A stretch of DNA of 64,000 nucleotides from Haliotis asinina. Taxonomy: Eukaryota; Mollusca; Gastropoda; Lepetellida; Haliotidae. The notes under the pieces were generated by a model. The model was not told the origin of the DNA, ran no database searches, and worked only from the letters and a program-made list of their open reading frames with translations. Positions 12,433-24,592 of this stretch are shown piece by piece (position 1 is the first letter of the stretch; the number at the start of each line of letters is the position of its first letter). The stretch is taken from assembly GCF_037392515.1 (NCBI RefSeq), contig NC_090291.1, positions 29,188,001-29,252,000 of the forward strand. The letters are read 5' to 3'. The translations under genes were made by a program, and so were the position numbers.

Positions 12433-13863
12433 GATCACTCTCTACATGTCAGTGGACATGAGTAAGAAGACGTTAAGCTTAAGGCTCCTTCACACCTCTT
12501 CGAAATGACAGGAATCAATGAGAATCAGCCAGAACAAACATATGTACTAATTTTGACCCGCATTCGGAAGACAATGTGAAAATAAACAATTTCTTCAAGC
12601 TTTATGGAATGAGAGTCCCAAATGCTATCAGTCGTTTCAGTGACAGGTGGACACGTTCTTGTGCGATTCGACAGCATTCAGATGACGTCAGGGGTCATTT
12701 GGAGAGCATTCGGGACATTCTGACTGTATTCCAGGCGTATTCGAGGTACATTCGAGCTGTGTTCCAACTTCAATCTAAATATTCAGATACATTTGAAGCA
12801 TATTCAACCTGAAGTCCAGCAGTAATCAAAATACATTCCGACTCATTCGAGGCGCATACGAAACATTCTGACAGGATTGTGAAGTGGTTTGTCTTTTCTA
12901 TTTTTCCTCGAATATGTTCAGAAAGCTTAAAATGCAGTTCGATGGAAGTAAAACAAATACTTAGAATGCAATAAGAATGCTTAGAATCAGGTTCCAATGC
13001 ACCTCATATGCCGTTCGATATTTTTCCACTTCAATTATACCTCGAACGTTTTGAACATTCTAAACATTCGGGCATCTTACAGAGTGCAGTTTTAGAATTC
13101 AGTTCAGAAGTTTTAGAATTCAGTTCAAATGTCCAGGAATCGCCAGAAATTTTCATTCCGACAGCACTCCGGCTCATTCCACCTCAGGTGTGAAGGGGGG
13201 TATTAGTGCTAAAGAAACCCCGGTCTTGACTCATGATAAACAGATTCCAGTTAGTGAGGAGAGAAAGCAGTGAAAGCTGTCAAATGTTTATGATCGGAGC
13301 ATCGGACACCACATGTTCGCTAAAGAGAAAGCATGTCCTGCCGTTCCAGAAGCACGCGCCATTCACCTAGTTAACATTAAAGATTAAGCTTGTATATCGT
13401 GACACCGCACACTCGCACACTTGCCATACGGTAGCTGCCTGTAAGCTAGCCAGTCAAGTGGTCCATTGCCAAAGAATTCAGTTACTAATTACGACAGCTA
13501 CGTAGAAGTGCAGAGATTCTAGTAAAATAAAGAACGTTTTGAAAATATAATTGTCTTACAACATTGTCTCTATCTCAGAACAAACATTTCTGTTGTAGTC
13601 GATTCAGCACATAGAAATACTTCTGAGCTTGTGGTGAAATGTCTGGACTTCAGTCCATCATAAGACGCATCAATGAAATGCATATCGCCAAGTGGACCCG
13701 TGAAGGTCCCGGGGTAGAATAGGCTTTCTGCAACCCATGTTTGCCATAAACGGCGACTATGCTTGTCGTAAGAAGCGGCTAACGAGATCGGGTGGTGATG
13801 CTCGCTGACTTGGTTGGCACATGTCATCGGTTCCAGTTACGCAGATCGATGCTCATGCTGTTG

Positions 13864-14024
13864 CATACATACATACATACATACATACATACATACATAC
13901 ATACATACATACATACATACATACATACATACATACATACATACATACATACATACATACATACATACATACATACATACATACATACATACATACATAC
14001 ATACATACATACATACATACATAC
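13864..14024. repeat. (CATA)n microsatellite, monomer 4
   Basis: 161 bp, pure CATA units. Confidence 0.98.
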
Positions 14025-14853
14025 TCATAAATGCGAGTAGGCGAGATGGAATACAAACAAGGACTTGCACACATTGAGTGTGGTTTTGTTACTTCAGTGT
14101 GTGTGACCAGGGAGTGCAATATAATGGTGTGTCAGGTGTGTCATTCTGTGACGTATCAGCTGCATGTGCGTGTGTGTCAGTCATGTCCTACCGCGAGTGT
14201 CTGTGAGAACCTACCTCGACCAAGCTGTCCGTGTCACCTGACTACGGGGTGTGTGTGATAGAAAGAGTTGCCTCCCTTCAAGCAGAATGTAGACGAAAAC
14301 TGATACAGTGAAATAACCGACTGTGTTGCTACCCCCATTACGTTCGTCATACCTACAATTTACATTCACTTATAGTCTACCAAATATACTGAACAGCAAA
14401 AGAAACGCAAGTTTCGAAAACATGAAGTCTCATAAAAGTAAGCGTTCATGTTTATGTCTTCTGTTCAAAGACTAAACAAAAAAGTAGTTACCTACTTACC
14501 ATGATAAATGAGAGAAAACGTTTGAACAACACTTAGGTAACTTGCTTGTATTACAATGATGTGAATATTGAATCATATCTGTGAGTTATTCAGTAATGGC
14601 GACACCTGCTGGTGCCATGTTTTCTGGACACTTTTCACCCTTTACATGTACAGGAAAATACAGTTCGTTCAATGCCCAGCGGCGCAAATCCATATCAAAT
14701 TTAAATGGAAAATAATCATTATCTTGTGCAACGCAGTCTTTGTTTTTAGTGTCTCTATTTCGTACGATGAGTCCACTTGAACAGTGAACAGACTGATTTA
14801 ATTGATTAAACTTGTAGACTACATAACCAGTGGCAGATAGCATGAGTATCAAC

Positions 14854-16545
14854 CGATCGAGTCAGGATGACCCACATCCAACCTTGGAACAAACATTCAG
14901 TTTCACATTCTGCTACGTTTGTGAAGAACCGGACTCTCACATACCGGGCACGATGGTTAGCTACAACGTTGTGGACCTGTTCACCAACATTCCGTTTGAT
15001 GAAGTCTCCGTGCCAAACTTGACACTTGTATCAGTAGCCTTGAGGAAAGACTCGCAGTAGACAGCATTGTCAAATTTGTTTCTAGCTGCTTTCAGACATC
15101 CTACTTCACCTGGCAAGACAACATCTACCAGCAAATCCATGGGCTCCCCATAGGTTCACCTCTGTCACCGCCAATCACCGAGATCTTCATGACCAGCTTC
15201 GCAGAGACAGCCTTGGCTACATCCCCTTTCCAATCACTCCCCTGGTACAGAAAGGTGGATGACATCTTCACCATCCTAGATCCCGACCATCCTCCTGTCA
15301 AATGCTTATGATCGGAGCATAGAAAATCATTGACATCAGGTGTTCGCTAAAGAGAAAGCATCTCAACAAGCAGCACCTGCGCATCCAGTTCACGATGGAA
15401 ATAGAAGACCAATAGAAACTACCATTCCTAGATGTGTCTTTGCAGAACTCCCCCAACAACATTACCTACAGAAAATCCATCCACACCCACCAGTATATTC
15501 ACTACCTCTCCAACCATCACCCCCAGATCAAACGTGCAATTGCCTCCACCCCAACCAGACGAGCTAAATCCGTCTGCGATTCTGACCATCTTCAAACTGA
15601 AATAGACCATCTAAGAACTACATTCATAAACCTCAACGGCTATCCCAAACAACTTGTAGACAGAAACATATCATCCTCCCTGCAACAGCAAGAAGAATGC
15701 CAACCAAAACCTGGACCATCCCCAGTTAGAATTAACATTCCCTACCAAGGTCAGATTAGCCACCACATCTGTCGACTGCTCAAGAAAACTGCCGGTATAG
15801 ATGTGACCTTCAGGTCTGACAAAACACTGAGGACCATTCTGAAAGCCAGTGACAGATGTTCACCAACCAAGACGACCCACAAGCCCAGGAGCTACATCTA
15901 CAAGCCTATGTGTGACTGCGGCGCCAGCTATGTAGGAGAGACATCTCGCCCCATTGACACTAGGCTGAAAGAGCACAGAACTTCAGTAGAGAAATCAGAT
16001 CTAAACAATCCGTCACACTCCACTGACTGGCAAGCAACACCCATCATAGCATCGAACATCCATGATTGGCTGCGACGAAAAATTTCAGAAGCTATCAACA
16101 TCAAAAGATTAGCTCCACAGAGGAACAGGGACCAAGGGTTTTACCTACCAAATGCCCGGGAAGTCAATTAGACGTGGGCTTCACCAATCACCTGCTAATC
16201 CTCTGTTACAGCATCATCTCACCCTTAGTACCTTATCCTAGCTTTTGTATATTGCTAGACTATCATCCCCACACTATTGTACACCAGTCAAATGGTTTCT
16301 ATTGCTTAATCCATTGTAACAACGCCATACCAGCTTTTGTATATTTTAAGTCTCTTTTCATCTGCTATGTTTTAATTAAAATCACCACTCTGGCTTCTTG
16401 AACATTACTAGTATACATATCCTGTTTAACTGTTAGTTAGCATCCACCTGACCAGGGGGCAAGGCATAGCCCAGAAACGTCAAGAAAAACAATAAAGAAG
16501 AAGTCGACATCCATAACATTTTGTCCTATAACAACAAAGTCCTTT
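14854..16545 (+). mobile_element. Penelope-like retroelement fragment, monomer 4
   Basis: Same broken fragment. The GIY-YIG-containing frame is at 15434-16171. Confidence 0.88.
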
Positions 16546-17976
16546 GATCACTCTCTACATGTCAGTGGACATGAGTAAGAAGACGTTAAGCTTAAGGCTC
16601 CTTCACACCTCTTCGAAATGACAGGAATCAATGAGAATCAGCCAGAACAAACATATGTACTAATTTTGACCCGCATTCGGAAGACAATGTGAAAATAAAC
16701 AATTTCTTCAAGCTTTATGGAATGAGAGTCCCAAATGCTATCAGTCGTTTCAGTGACAGGTGGACACGTTCTTGTGCGATTCGACAGCATTCAGATGACG
16801 TCAGGGGTCATTTGGAGAGCATTCGGGACATTCTGACTGTATTCCAGGCGTATTCGAGGTACATTCGAGCTGTGTTCCAACTTCAATCTAAATATTCAGA
16901 TACATTTGAAGCATATTCAACCTGAAGTCCAGCAGTAATCAAAATACATTCCGACTCATTCGAGGCGCATACGAAACATTCTGACAGGATTGTGAAGTGG
17001 TTTGTCTTTTCTATTTTTCCTCGAATATGTTCAGAAAGCTTAAAATGCAGTTCGATGGAAGTAAAACAAATACTTAGAATGCAATAAGAATGCTTAGAAT
17101 CAGGTTCCAATGCACCTCATATGCCGTTCGATATTTTTCCACTTCAATTATACCTCGAACGTTTTGAACATTCTAAACATTCGGGCATCTTACAGAGTGC
17201 AGTTTTAGAATTCAGTTCAGAAGTTTTAGAATTCAGTTCAAATGTCCAGGAATCGCCAGAAATTTTCATTCCGACAGCACTCCGGCTCATTCCACCTCAG
17301 GTGTGAAGGGGGGTATTAGTGCTAAAGAAACCCCGGTCTTGACTCATGATAAACAGATTCCAGTTAGTGAGGAGAGAAAGCAGTGAAAGCTGTCAAATGT
17401 TTATGATCGGAGCATCGGACACCACATGTTCGCTAAAGAGAAAGCATGTCCTGCCGTTCCAGAAGCACGCGCCATTCACCTAGTTAACATTAAAGATTAA
17501 GCTTGTATATCGTGACACCGCACACTCGCACACTTGCCATACGGTAGCTGCCTGTAAGCTAGCCAGTCAAGTGGTCCATTGCCAAAGAATTCAGTTACTA
17601 ATTACGACAGCTACGTAGAAGTGCAGAGATTCTAGTAAAATAAAGAACGTTTTGAAAATATAATTGTCTTACAACATTGTCTCTATCTCAGAACAAACAT
17701 TTCTGTTGTAGTCGATTCAGCACATAGAAATACTTCTGAGCTTGTGGTGAAATGTCTGGACTTCAGTCCATCATAAGACGCATCAATGAAATGCATATCG
17801 CCAAGTGGACCCGTGAAGGTCCCGGGGTAGAATAGGCTTTCTGCAACCCATGTTTGCCATAAACGGCGACTATGCTTGTCGTAAGAAGCGGCTAACGAGA
17901 TCGGGTGGTGATGCTCGCTGACTTGGTTGGCACATGTCATCGGTTCCAGTTACGCAGATCGATGCTCATGCTGTTG

Positions 17977-18193
17977 CATACATACATACATACATACATA
18001 CATACATACATACATACATACATACATACATACATACATACATACATACATACATACATACATACATACATACATACATACATACATACATACATACATA
18101 CATACATACATACATACATACATACATACATACATACATACATACATACATACATACATACATACATACATACATACATACATACATACATAC
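17977..18193. repeat. (CATA)n microsatellite, monomer 5
   Basis: 217 bp, pure CATA units. Confidence 0.98.
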
Positions 18194-19022
18194 TCATAAA
18201 TGCGAGTAGGCGAGATGGAATACAAACAAGGACTTGCACACATTGAGTGTGGTTTTGTTACTTCAGTGTGTGTGACCAGGGAGTGCAATATAATGGTGTG
18301 TCAGGTGTGTCATTCTGTGACGTATCAGCTGCATGTGCGTGTGTGTCAGTCATGTCCTACCGCGAGTGTCTGTGAGAACCTACCTCGACCAAGCTGTCCG
18401 TGTCACCTGACTACGGGGTGTGTGTGATAGAAAGAGTTGCCTCCCTTCAAGCAGAATGTAGACGAAAACTGATACAGTGAAATAACCGACTGTGTTGCTA
18501 CCCCCATTACGTTCGTCATACCTACAATTTACATTCACTTATAGTCTACCAAATATACTGAACAGCAAAAGAAACGCAAGTTTCGAAAACATGAAGTCTC
18601 ATAAAAGTAAGCGTTCATGTTTATGTCTTCTGTTCAAAGACTAAACAAAAAAGTAGTTACCTACTTACCATGATAAATGAGAGAAAACGTTTGAACAACA
18701 CTTAGGTAACTTGCTTGTATTACAATGATGTGAATATTGAATCATATCTGTGAGTTATTCAGTAATGGCGACACCTGCTGGTGCCATGTTTTCTGGACAC
18801 TTTTCACCCTTTACATGTACAGGAAAATACAGTTCGTTCAATGCCCAGCGGCGCAAATCCATATCAAATTTAAATGGAAAATAATCATTATCTTGTGCAA
18901 CGCAGTCTTTGTTTTTAGTGTCTCTATTTCGTACGATGAGTCCACTTGAACAGTGAACAGACTGATTTAATTGATTAAACTTGTAGACTACATAACCAGT
19001 GGCAGATAGCATGAGTATCAAC

Positions 19023-20714
19023 CGATCGAGTCAGGATGACCCACATCCAACCTTGGAACAAACATTCAGTTTCACATTCTGCTACGTTTGTGAAGAACCG
19101 GACTCTCACATACCGGGCACGATGGTTAGCTACAACGTTGTGGACCTGTTCACCAACATTCCGTTTGATGAAGTCTCCGTGCCAAACTTGACACTTGTAT
19201 CAGTAGCCTTGAGGAAAGACTCGCAGTAGACAGCATTGTCAAATTTGTTTCTAGCTGCTTTCAGACATCCTACTTCACCTGGCAAGACAACATCTACCAG
19301 CAAATCCATGGGCTCCCCATAGGTTCACCTCTGTCACCGCCAATCACCGAGATCTTCATGACCAGCTTCGCAGAGACAGCCTTGGCTACATCCCCTTTCC
19401 AATCACTCCCCTGGTACAGAAAGGTGGATGACATCTTCACCATCCTAGATCCCGACCATCCTCCTGTCAAATGCTTATGATCGGAGCATAGAAAATCATT
19501 GACATCAGGTGTTCGCTAAAGAGAAAGCATCTCAACAAGCAGCACCTGCGCATCCAGTTCACGATGGAAATAGAAGACCAATAGAAACTACCATTCCTAG
19601 ATGTGTCTTTGCAGAACTCCCCCAACAACATTACCTACAGAAAATCCATCCACACCCACCAGTATATTCACTACCTCTCCAACCATCACCCCCAGATCAA
19701 ACGTGCAATTGCCTCCACCCCAACCAGACGAGCTAAATCCGTCTGCGATTCTGACCATCTTCAAACTGAAATAGACCATCTAAGAACTACATTCATAAAC
19801 CTCAACGGCTATCCCAAACAACTTGTAGACAGAAACATATCATCCTCCCTGCAACAGCAAGAAGAATGCCAACCAAAACCTGGACCATCCCCAGTTAGAA
19901 TTAACATTCCCTACCAAGGTCAGATTAGCCACCACATCTGTCGACTGCTCAAGAAAACTGCCGGTATAGATGTGACCTTCAGGTCTGACAAAACACTGAG
20001 GACCATTCTGAAAGCCAGTGACAGATGTTCACCAACCAAGACGACCCACAAGCCCAGGAGCTACATCTACAAGCCTATGTGTGACTGCGGCGCCAGCTAT
20101 GTAGGAGAGACATCTCGCCCCATTGACACTAGGCTGAAAGAGCACAGAACTTCAGTAGAGAAATCAGATCTAAACAATCCGTCACACTCCACTGACTGGC
20201 AAGCAACACCCATCATAGCATCGAACATCCATGATTGGCTGCGACGAAAAATTTCAGAAGCTATCAACATCAAAAGATTAGCTCCACAGAGGAACAGGGA
20301 CCAAGGGTTTTACCTACCAAATGCCCGGGAAGTCAATTAGACGTGGGCTTCACCAATCACCTGCTAATCCTCTGTTACAGCATCATCTCACCCTTAGTAC
20401 CTTATCCTAGCTTTTGTATATTGCTAGACTATCATCCCCACACTATTGTACACCAGTCAAATGGTTTCTATTGCTTAATCCATTGTAACAACGCCATACC
20501 AGCTTTTGTATATTTTAAGTCTCTTTTCATCTGCTATGTTTTAATTAAAATCACCACTCTGGCTTCTTGAACATTACTAGTATACATATCCTGTTTAACT
20601 GTTAGTTAGCATCCACCTGACCAAGGGGCAAGGCATAGCCCAGAAACGTCAAGAAAAACAATAAAGAAGAAGTCGACATCCATAACATTTTGTCCTATAA
20701 CAACAAAGTCCTTT
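19023..20714 (+). mobile_element. Penelope-like retroelement fragment, monomer 5
   Basis: Same broken fragment. The GIY-YIG-containing frame is at 19603-20340. Monomer 6 ends before this part, so there is no sixth copy. Confidence 0.88.
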
Positions 20715-20757
20715 GATCACTCTCTACATGTCAGTGGACATGAGTAAGAAGACGTTA

Positions 20758-22146
20758 AGCTTAAGGCTCCTTCACACCTCTTTCGAAATGACAGGAATCA
20801 ATGAGAATCAGCCAGAACAAACATATGTACTAATTTTGACCCGCATTCGGAAGACAATGTGAAAATAAACAATTTCTTCAAGCTTTATGGAATGAGAGTC
20901 CCAAATGCTATCAGTCGTTTCAGTGACAGGTGGACACGTTCTTGTGCGATTCGACAGCATTCAGATGACGTCAGGGGTCATTTGGAGAGCATTCGGGACA
21001 TTCTGACTGTATTCCAGGCGTATTCGAGGTACATTCGAGCTGTGTTCCAACTTCAATCTAAATATTCAGATACATTTGAAGCATATTCAACCTGAAGTCC
21101 AGCAGTAATCAAAATACATTCCGACTCATTCGAGGCGCATACGAAACATTCTGACAGGATTGTGAAGTGGTTTGTCTTTTCTATTTTTCCTCGAATATGT
21201 TCAGAAAGCTTAAAATGCAGTTCGATGGAAGTAAAACAAATACTTAGAATGCAATAAGAATGCTTAGAATCAGGTTCCAATGCACCTCATATGCCGTTCG
21301 ATATTTTTCCACTTCAAATATACCTCGAACGTTTTGAACATTCTAAACATTCGGGCATCTTACAGAGTGCAGTTTTAGAATTCAGTTCAGAAGTTTTAGA
21401 ATTCAGTTCAAATGTCCAGGAATCGCCAGAAATTTTCATTCCGACAGCACTCCGGCTCATTCCACCTCAGGTGTGAAGGGGGGTATTAGTGCTAAAGAAA
21501 CCCCGGTCTTGACTCATGATAAACAGATTCCAGTTAGTGAGGAGAGAAAGCAGTGAAAGCTGTCAAATGTTTATGATCGGAGCATCGGACACCACATGTT
21601 CGCTAAAGAGAAAGCATGTCCTGCCGTTCCAGAAGCACGCGCCATTCACCTAGTTAACATTAAAGATTAAGCTTGTATATCGTGACACCGCACACTCGCA
21701 CACTTGCCATACGGTAGCTGCCTGTAAGCTAGCCAGTCAAATGGTCCATTGCCAAAGAATTCAGTTACTAATTACGACAGCTACGTAGAAGTGCAGAGAT
21801 TCTAGTAAAATAAAGAACGTTTTGAAAATATAATTGTCTTACAACACTGTCTCTATCTCAGAACAAACATTTCTGTTGTAGTCGATTCAGCACATAGAAA
21901 TACTTCTGAGCTTGTGGTGAAATGTCTGGACTTCAGTCCATCATAAGACGCATCAATGAAATGCATATCGCCAAGTGGACCCGTGAAGGTCCCGGGGTAG
22001 AATAGGCTTTCTGCAACCCATGTTTGCCATAAACGGCGACTATGCTTGTCGTAAGAAGCGGCTAACGAGATCGGGTGGTGATGCTCGCTGACTTGGTTGG
22101 CACATGTCATCGGTTCCAGTTACGCAGATCGATGCTCATGCTGTTG
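20758..22146 (+). repeat. Array monomer 6, partial (right edge)
   Basis: 1389 bp. It shares the TTTCG, CAAATATA and AACACTG variants with monomer 1. Homology to the array stops after CTGTTG at 22146. The next bases continue an intact SINE instead of the (CATA)n tract found in every other copy. Confidence 0.95.
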
Positions 22147-22250
22147 ATCACTGGATTGTCGGGTGGGGACTCGATTATTTATAGACCACCGCAATATAGC
22201 TGTAATATTGCCGAGTGTGGCGTAAAACTAAATAACTCAGTCACTCATAT
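21981..22250 (+). mobile_element. Full-length SINE spanning the array's right edge
   Basis: The 5' half (to 22146) is array sequence. The 3' half, from ATCACTGGATTGTCGGGTGG through GACTCGATTATTTATAGACC to GGCGTAAAACTAAATAACTC and a CACTCA-like end, is unique to this copy. It matches the usual layout of this molluscan SINE and shows what the array copies lost. Confidence 0.8.
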
Positions 22251-24592
22251 CGTCAGTGTATGAGACTACCCAGTCCCGATCTTCCTCAGACACAGGAGCT
22301 ACTGGCAACAATAACGTGAAGACCATACATTATACTGTTAGGTATTGCCAGACCTGGACATCTCACAACGGTACCATACCGCTAGTTTCGTTCCAAAGGA
22401 CCTGTACCCTGAAGTAGTGACTTCAGAGGGGCGACTCACAGGGAAGAGTCTCCATACGGCCCGTCCCCTTCAGACCTGGGAGGTGGTGTCAGACGAGGGC
22501 CTTGCTTATCCCTTCGTTATCTGCCAGAATGATGAGCAAGACAGGAAGACGTTCATCATGGTTTTGACAAACAGTTCACTTAATAATTAAGGATGAACAC
22601 GCTGGATGATCCCCAAAGATGTTGCTCGTGAAGTACTTTCTGTCAGTTTAACAGCAAATACAAAATGATTTCATGAAAATACGTACATGCTATTAATGTC
22701 TTCTAACACTACTACTAGTACCCAAACCTAGGGGTGACTATTGATGGGAAATACATATTGCAATAGCGATAGAATTTTTCCCTCCTTGAACTGTCTTATT
22801 TGAGGACATTTCCAAAATGACTGTACAGTTTGTATGAAATAAAACAAGTTGAAGTAGTTTCAGTCTCTTCTAATGACTGACAAAAACTTTGAAACCCAGA
22901 TCAAGTAAACAGTTAAACATAAATTCCAACATTCTCTTTTGCGCGCTGCGCATTAAAATTACTAAACCATCTACAGTCACACAAACTATCAATGCATCGA
23001 TACTGTTTTCATTTCTACCACTGATTGTTATTGGAGATTCAACAATTGCAATCCATTGATAGTTCGATGCATCCTTACAGACCTAACCATAAAACAGATA
23101 CATGTCCGCCGTGGTGTAATCCTGATATGCACGAATGTACTTATTGTCCCTCTTTTCTGCTTCTGGTGTGATTTCAATGTACTGTGTTCAAGGTTTACTG
23201 AAATGCAAATACAAAAATATCGATATCAATACTGGATGTGGTTGACGCATCTGACAAACATTATGCTATATCCTATTTTGACTGGTTCCATAGGCTCCCC
23301 TGGGACTTTTCTTTCAGATGAACAGGCCTCTCGTGCGTTTGTGGCACATGTTTCATTTTGTCAGCAACACGGGCATGTTAATGACATGACTATTGGATAG
23401 TGATACGGTCAAAGCAGAATTATGCTATTTGTTCGATGTGGTAGTCGTTGAACCTCTGGTAAAACATTGGCCAAGAGATCATTATAATTATTATTTGAAA
23501 CGTAATTTAAGGGTAATGTGTTCAGTGTCATTTGTGTAGACTGTTTAACCATTAGAAAGAAGTGACTCACAATCTGTGTATACCACTAGATCAAACGATC
23601 AAGGACCATTTTCACATTTCTGTATTAGATTTACTAAAATAAAAGAGAGAGAGAATCGATAGATCAGTAACTTCGTCTTAGTTGTAGGTAATTTAAATAC
23701 GTTTTAATCACCAGGAATGCAAACATAAAACAATTAAAAAGTCATAACTAGTGAGAAACATTACTAACCACAGTCGCATCTGTTTGTGATGGCAATCCCT
23801 GGCAAAAGGACCTAGCAATCAGACCCTTGAACTGGCCTTCAGTAAATTGTGTTCATCATAACGAGGGTCGGGTGGTCAGGCTCATATACTTGGTTGGCAC
23901 ATGTACATTATCTACATTGCGTAGGTCTGTGGTTGCGATTTTGATCGCTGGGTTGTCTGGTCCACACTCGATTATTTACAGACTGCCGCCATACATCTGC
24001 TGAGTGCTGCGTTTAACAACAATGAAAGAAACCGAAAATAGCAGCGGGACATTTTAAGCTGCATTAGTTGTAGTCATACCACTGTCTGCGTGTTTGACTG
24101 AACACATGACAAATACAAGAGGACAAAGACGCCTAATGATTAGACCATATGCCCTAAACTGCATTTGTTTTAGTGAATAAGCAAATGTTGCTTGAAACCG
24201 CAGTCAGACATGTAAATGCTGTATTGCCACGTCTGGTCAATAATCGAGTCTGGAGAAGTGATCCGGTTTATATGATATGCCGGATTGTAGAGCTGATGAT
24301 AAATGTATAAGTCACGGACGGGACTGAGTTTTTATGCCAGTGTTTACATGTTGCCGGATTGGACATATGTCGGTTTTGACAGCTTCCATTGCAATTGATA
24401 TTATGAGCAAGGGCATGTAGTAGCATTCATACAACGTGCAAAATAGACGATTTCATTGGGTCTATTGATTAATGCTATAAACATGTTTGTTTGTGTTCTC
24501 ACAAGTAGTCCGTGTAATACCTGTAGATGGTCCGGAGCGGGAACCACACAGGTTAAAGCGTCCGTAGATAAGCACTGCGGTCATGAACGCTG
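22251..24592. other. Region downstream of TRIM-A, no gene
   Basis: It holds module sequence shared with units 2 and 3 (22387-22640 and 24060-24260) and one SINE (23868-24015). The two longest open frames (81 aa at 22345 and 114 aa at 23056) are not conserved in the paralogous modules and show no domain, so I do not call them. Confidence 0.6.
23868..24015 (+). mobile_element. SINE, same family as 21981-22250
   Basis: It contains GGGTCGGGTGGTCAGGCTC, CTTGGTTGGCACATGT, GCTGGGTTGTCTGGTCC and ACTCGATTATTTACAGAC in the family order, and ends in a degenerate GCTGCGTTTAAC. Confidence 0.75.

Larger units (their letters stand above)
8287..12475 (+). repeat. Array monomer 3
   Basis: 4189 bp, the longest copy because its (CATA)n tract is longest. 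It has a private C-to-T change (GACTTATTCG) near 8652. Confidence 0.95.
12476..16588 (+). repeat. Array monomer 4
   Basis: 4113 bp, with the shortest (CATA)n tract. It carries the inner-copy variants shared with monomers 2, 3 and 5, and I saw no private substitution. Confidence 0.95.
16589..20757 (+). repeat. Array monomer 5
   Basis: 4169 bp. It carries the inner-copy variants through its MITE and SINE parts. Near 20623 it has a private CCAAGGGGC where the other copies read CCAGGGGGC. Confidence 0.95.
1..22146 (+). repeat. Tandem array of a 4.1-4.2 kb composite monomer (5.3 copies)
   Basis: The same sequence recurs at starts 1, 4119, 8287, 12476, 16589 and 20758, giving monomers of 4118, 4168, 4189, 4113 and 4169 bp plus a 1389-bp partial copy. 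By eye the copies differ at only a handful of bases outside the (CATA)n tract; without that tract the monomers are all 3951-3955 bp. In order, each monomer holds a MITE-like element, an unclassified stretch, the 5' half of a SINE, (CATA)n, a segment homologous to 44985-45810, and a Penelope-like element fragment. The left end lies outside the window, so the copy number is a minimum. The phase used here is set by the window edge and is arbitrary. Confidence 0.97.

Noticed and set aside
22345-22590. 81-aa frame at the start of unit 1 that looks protein-like
   Set aside because: The paralogous sequences at 29155 and 37100 do not keep this frame, so it is unlikely to be coding.
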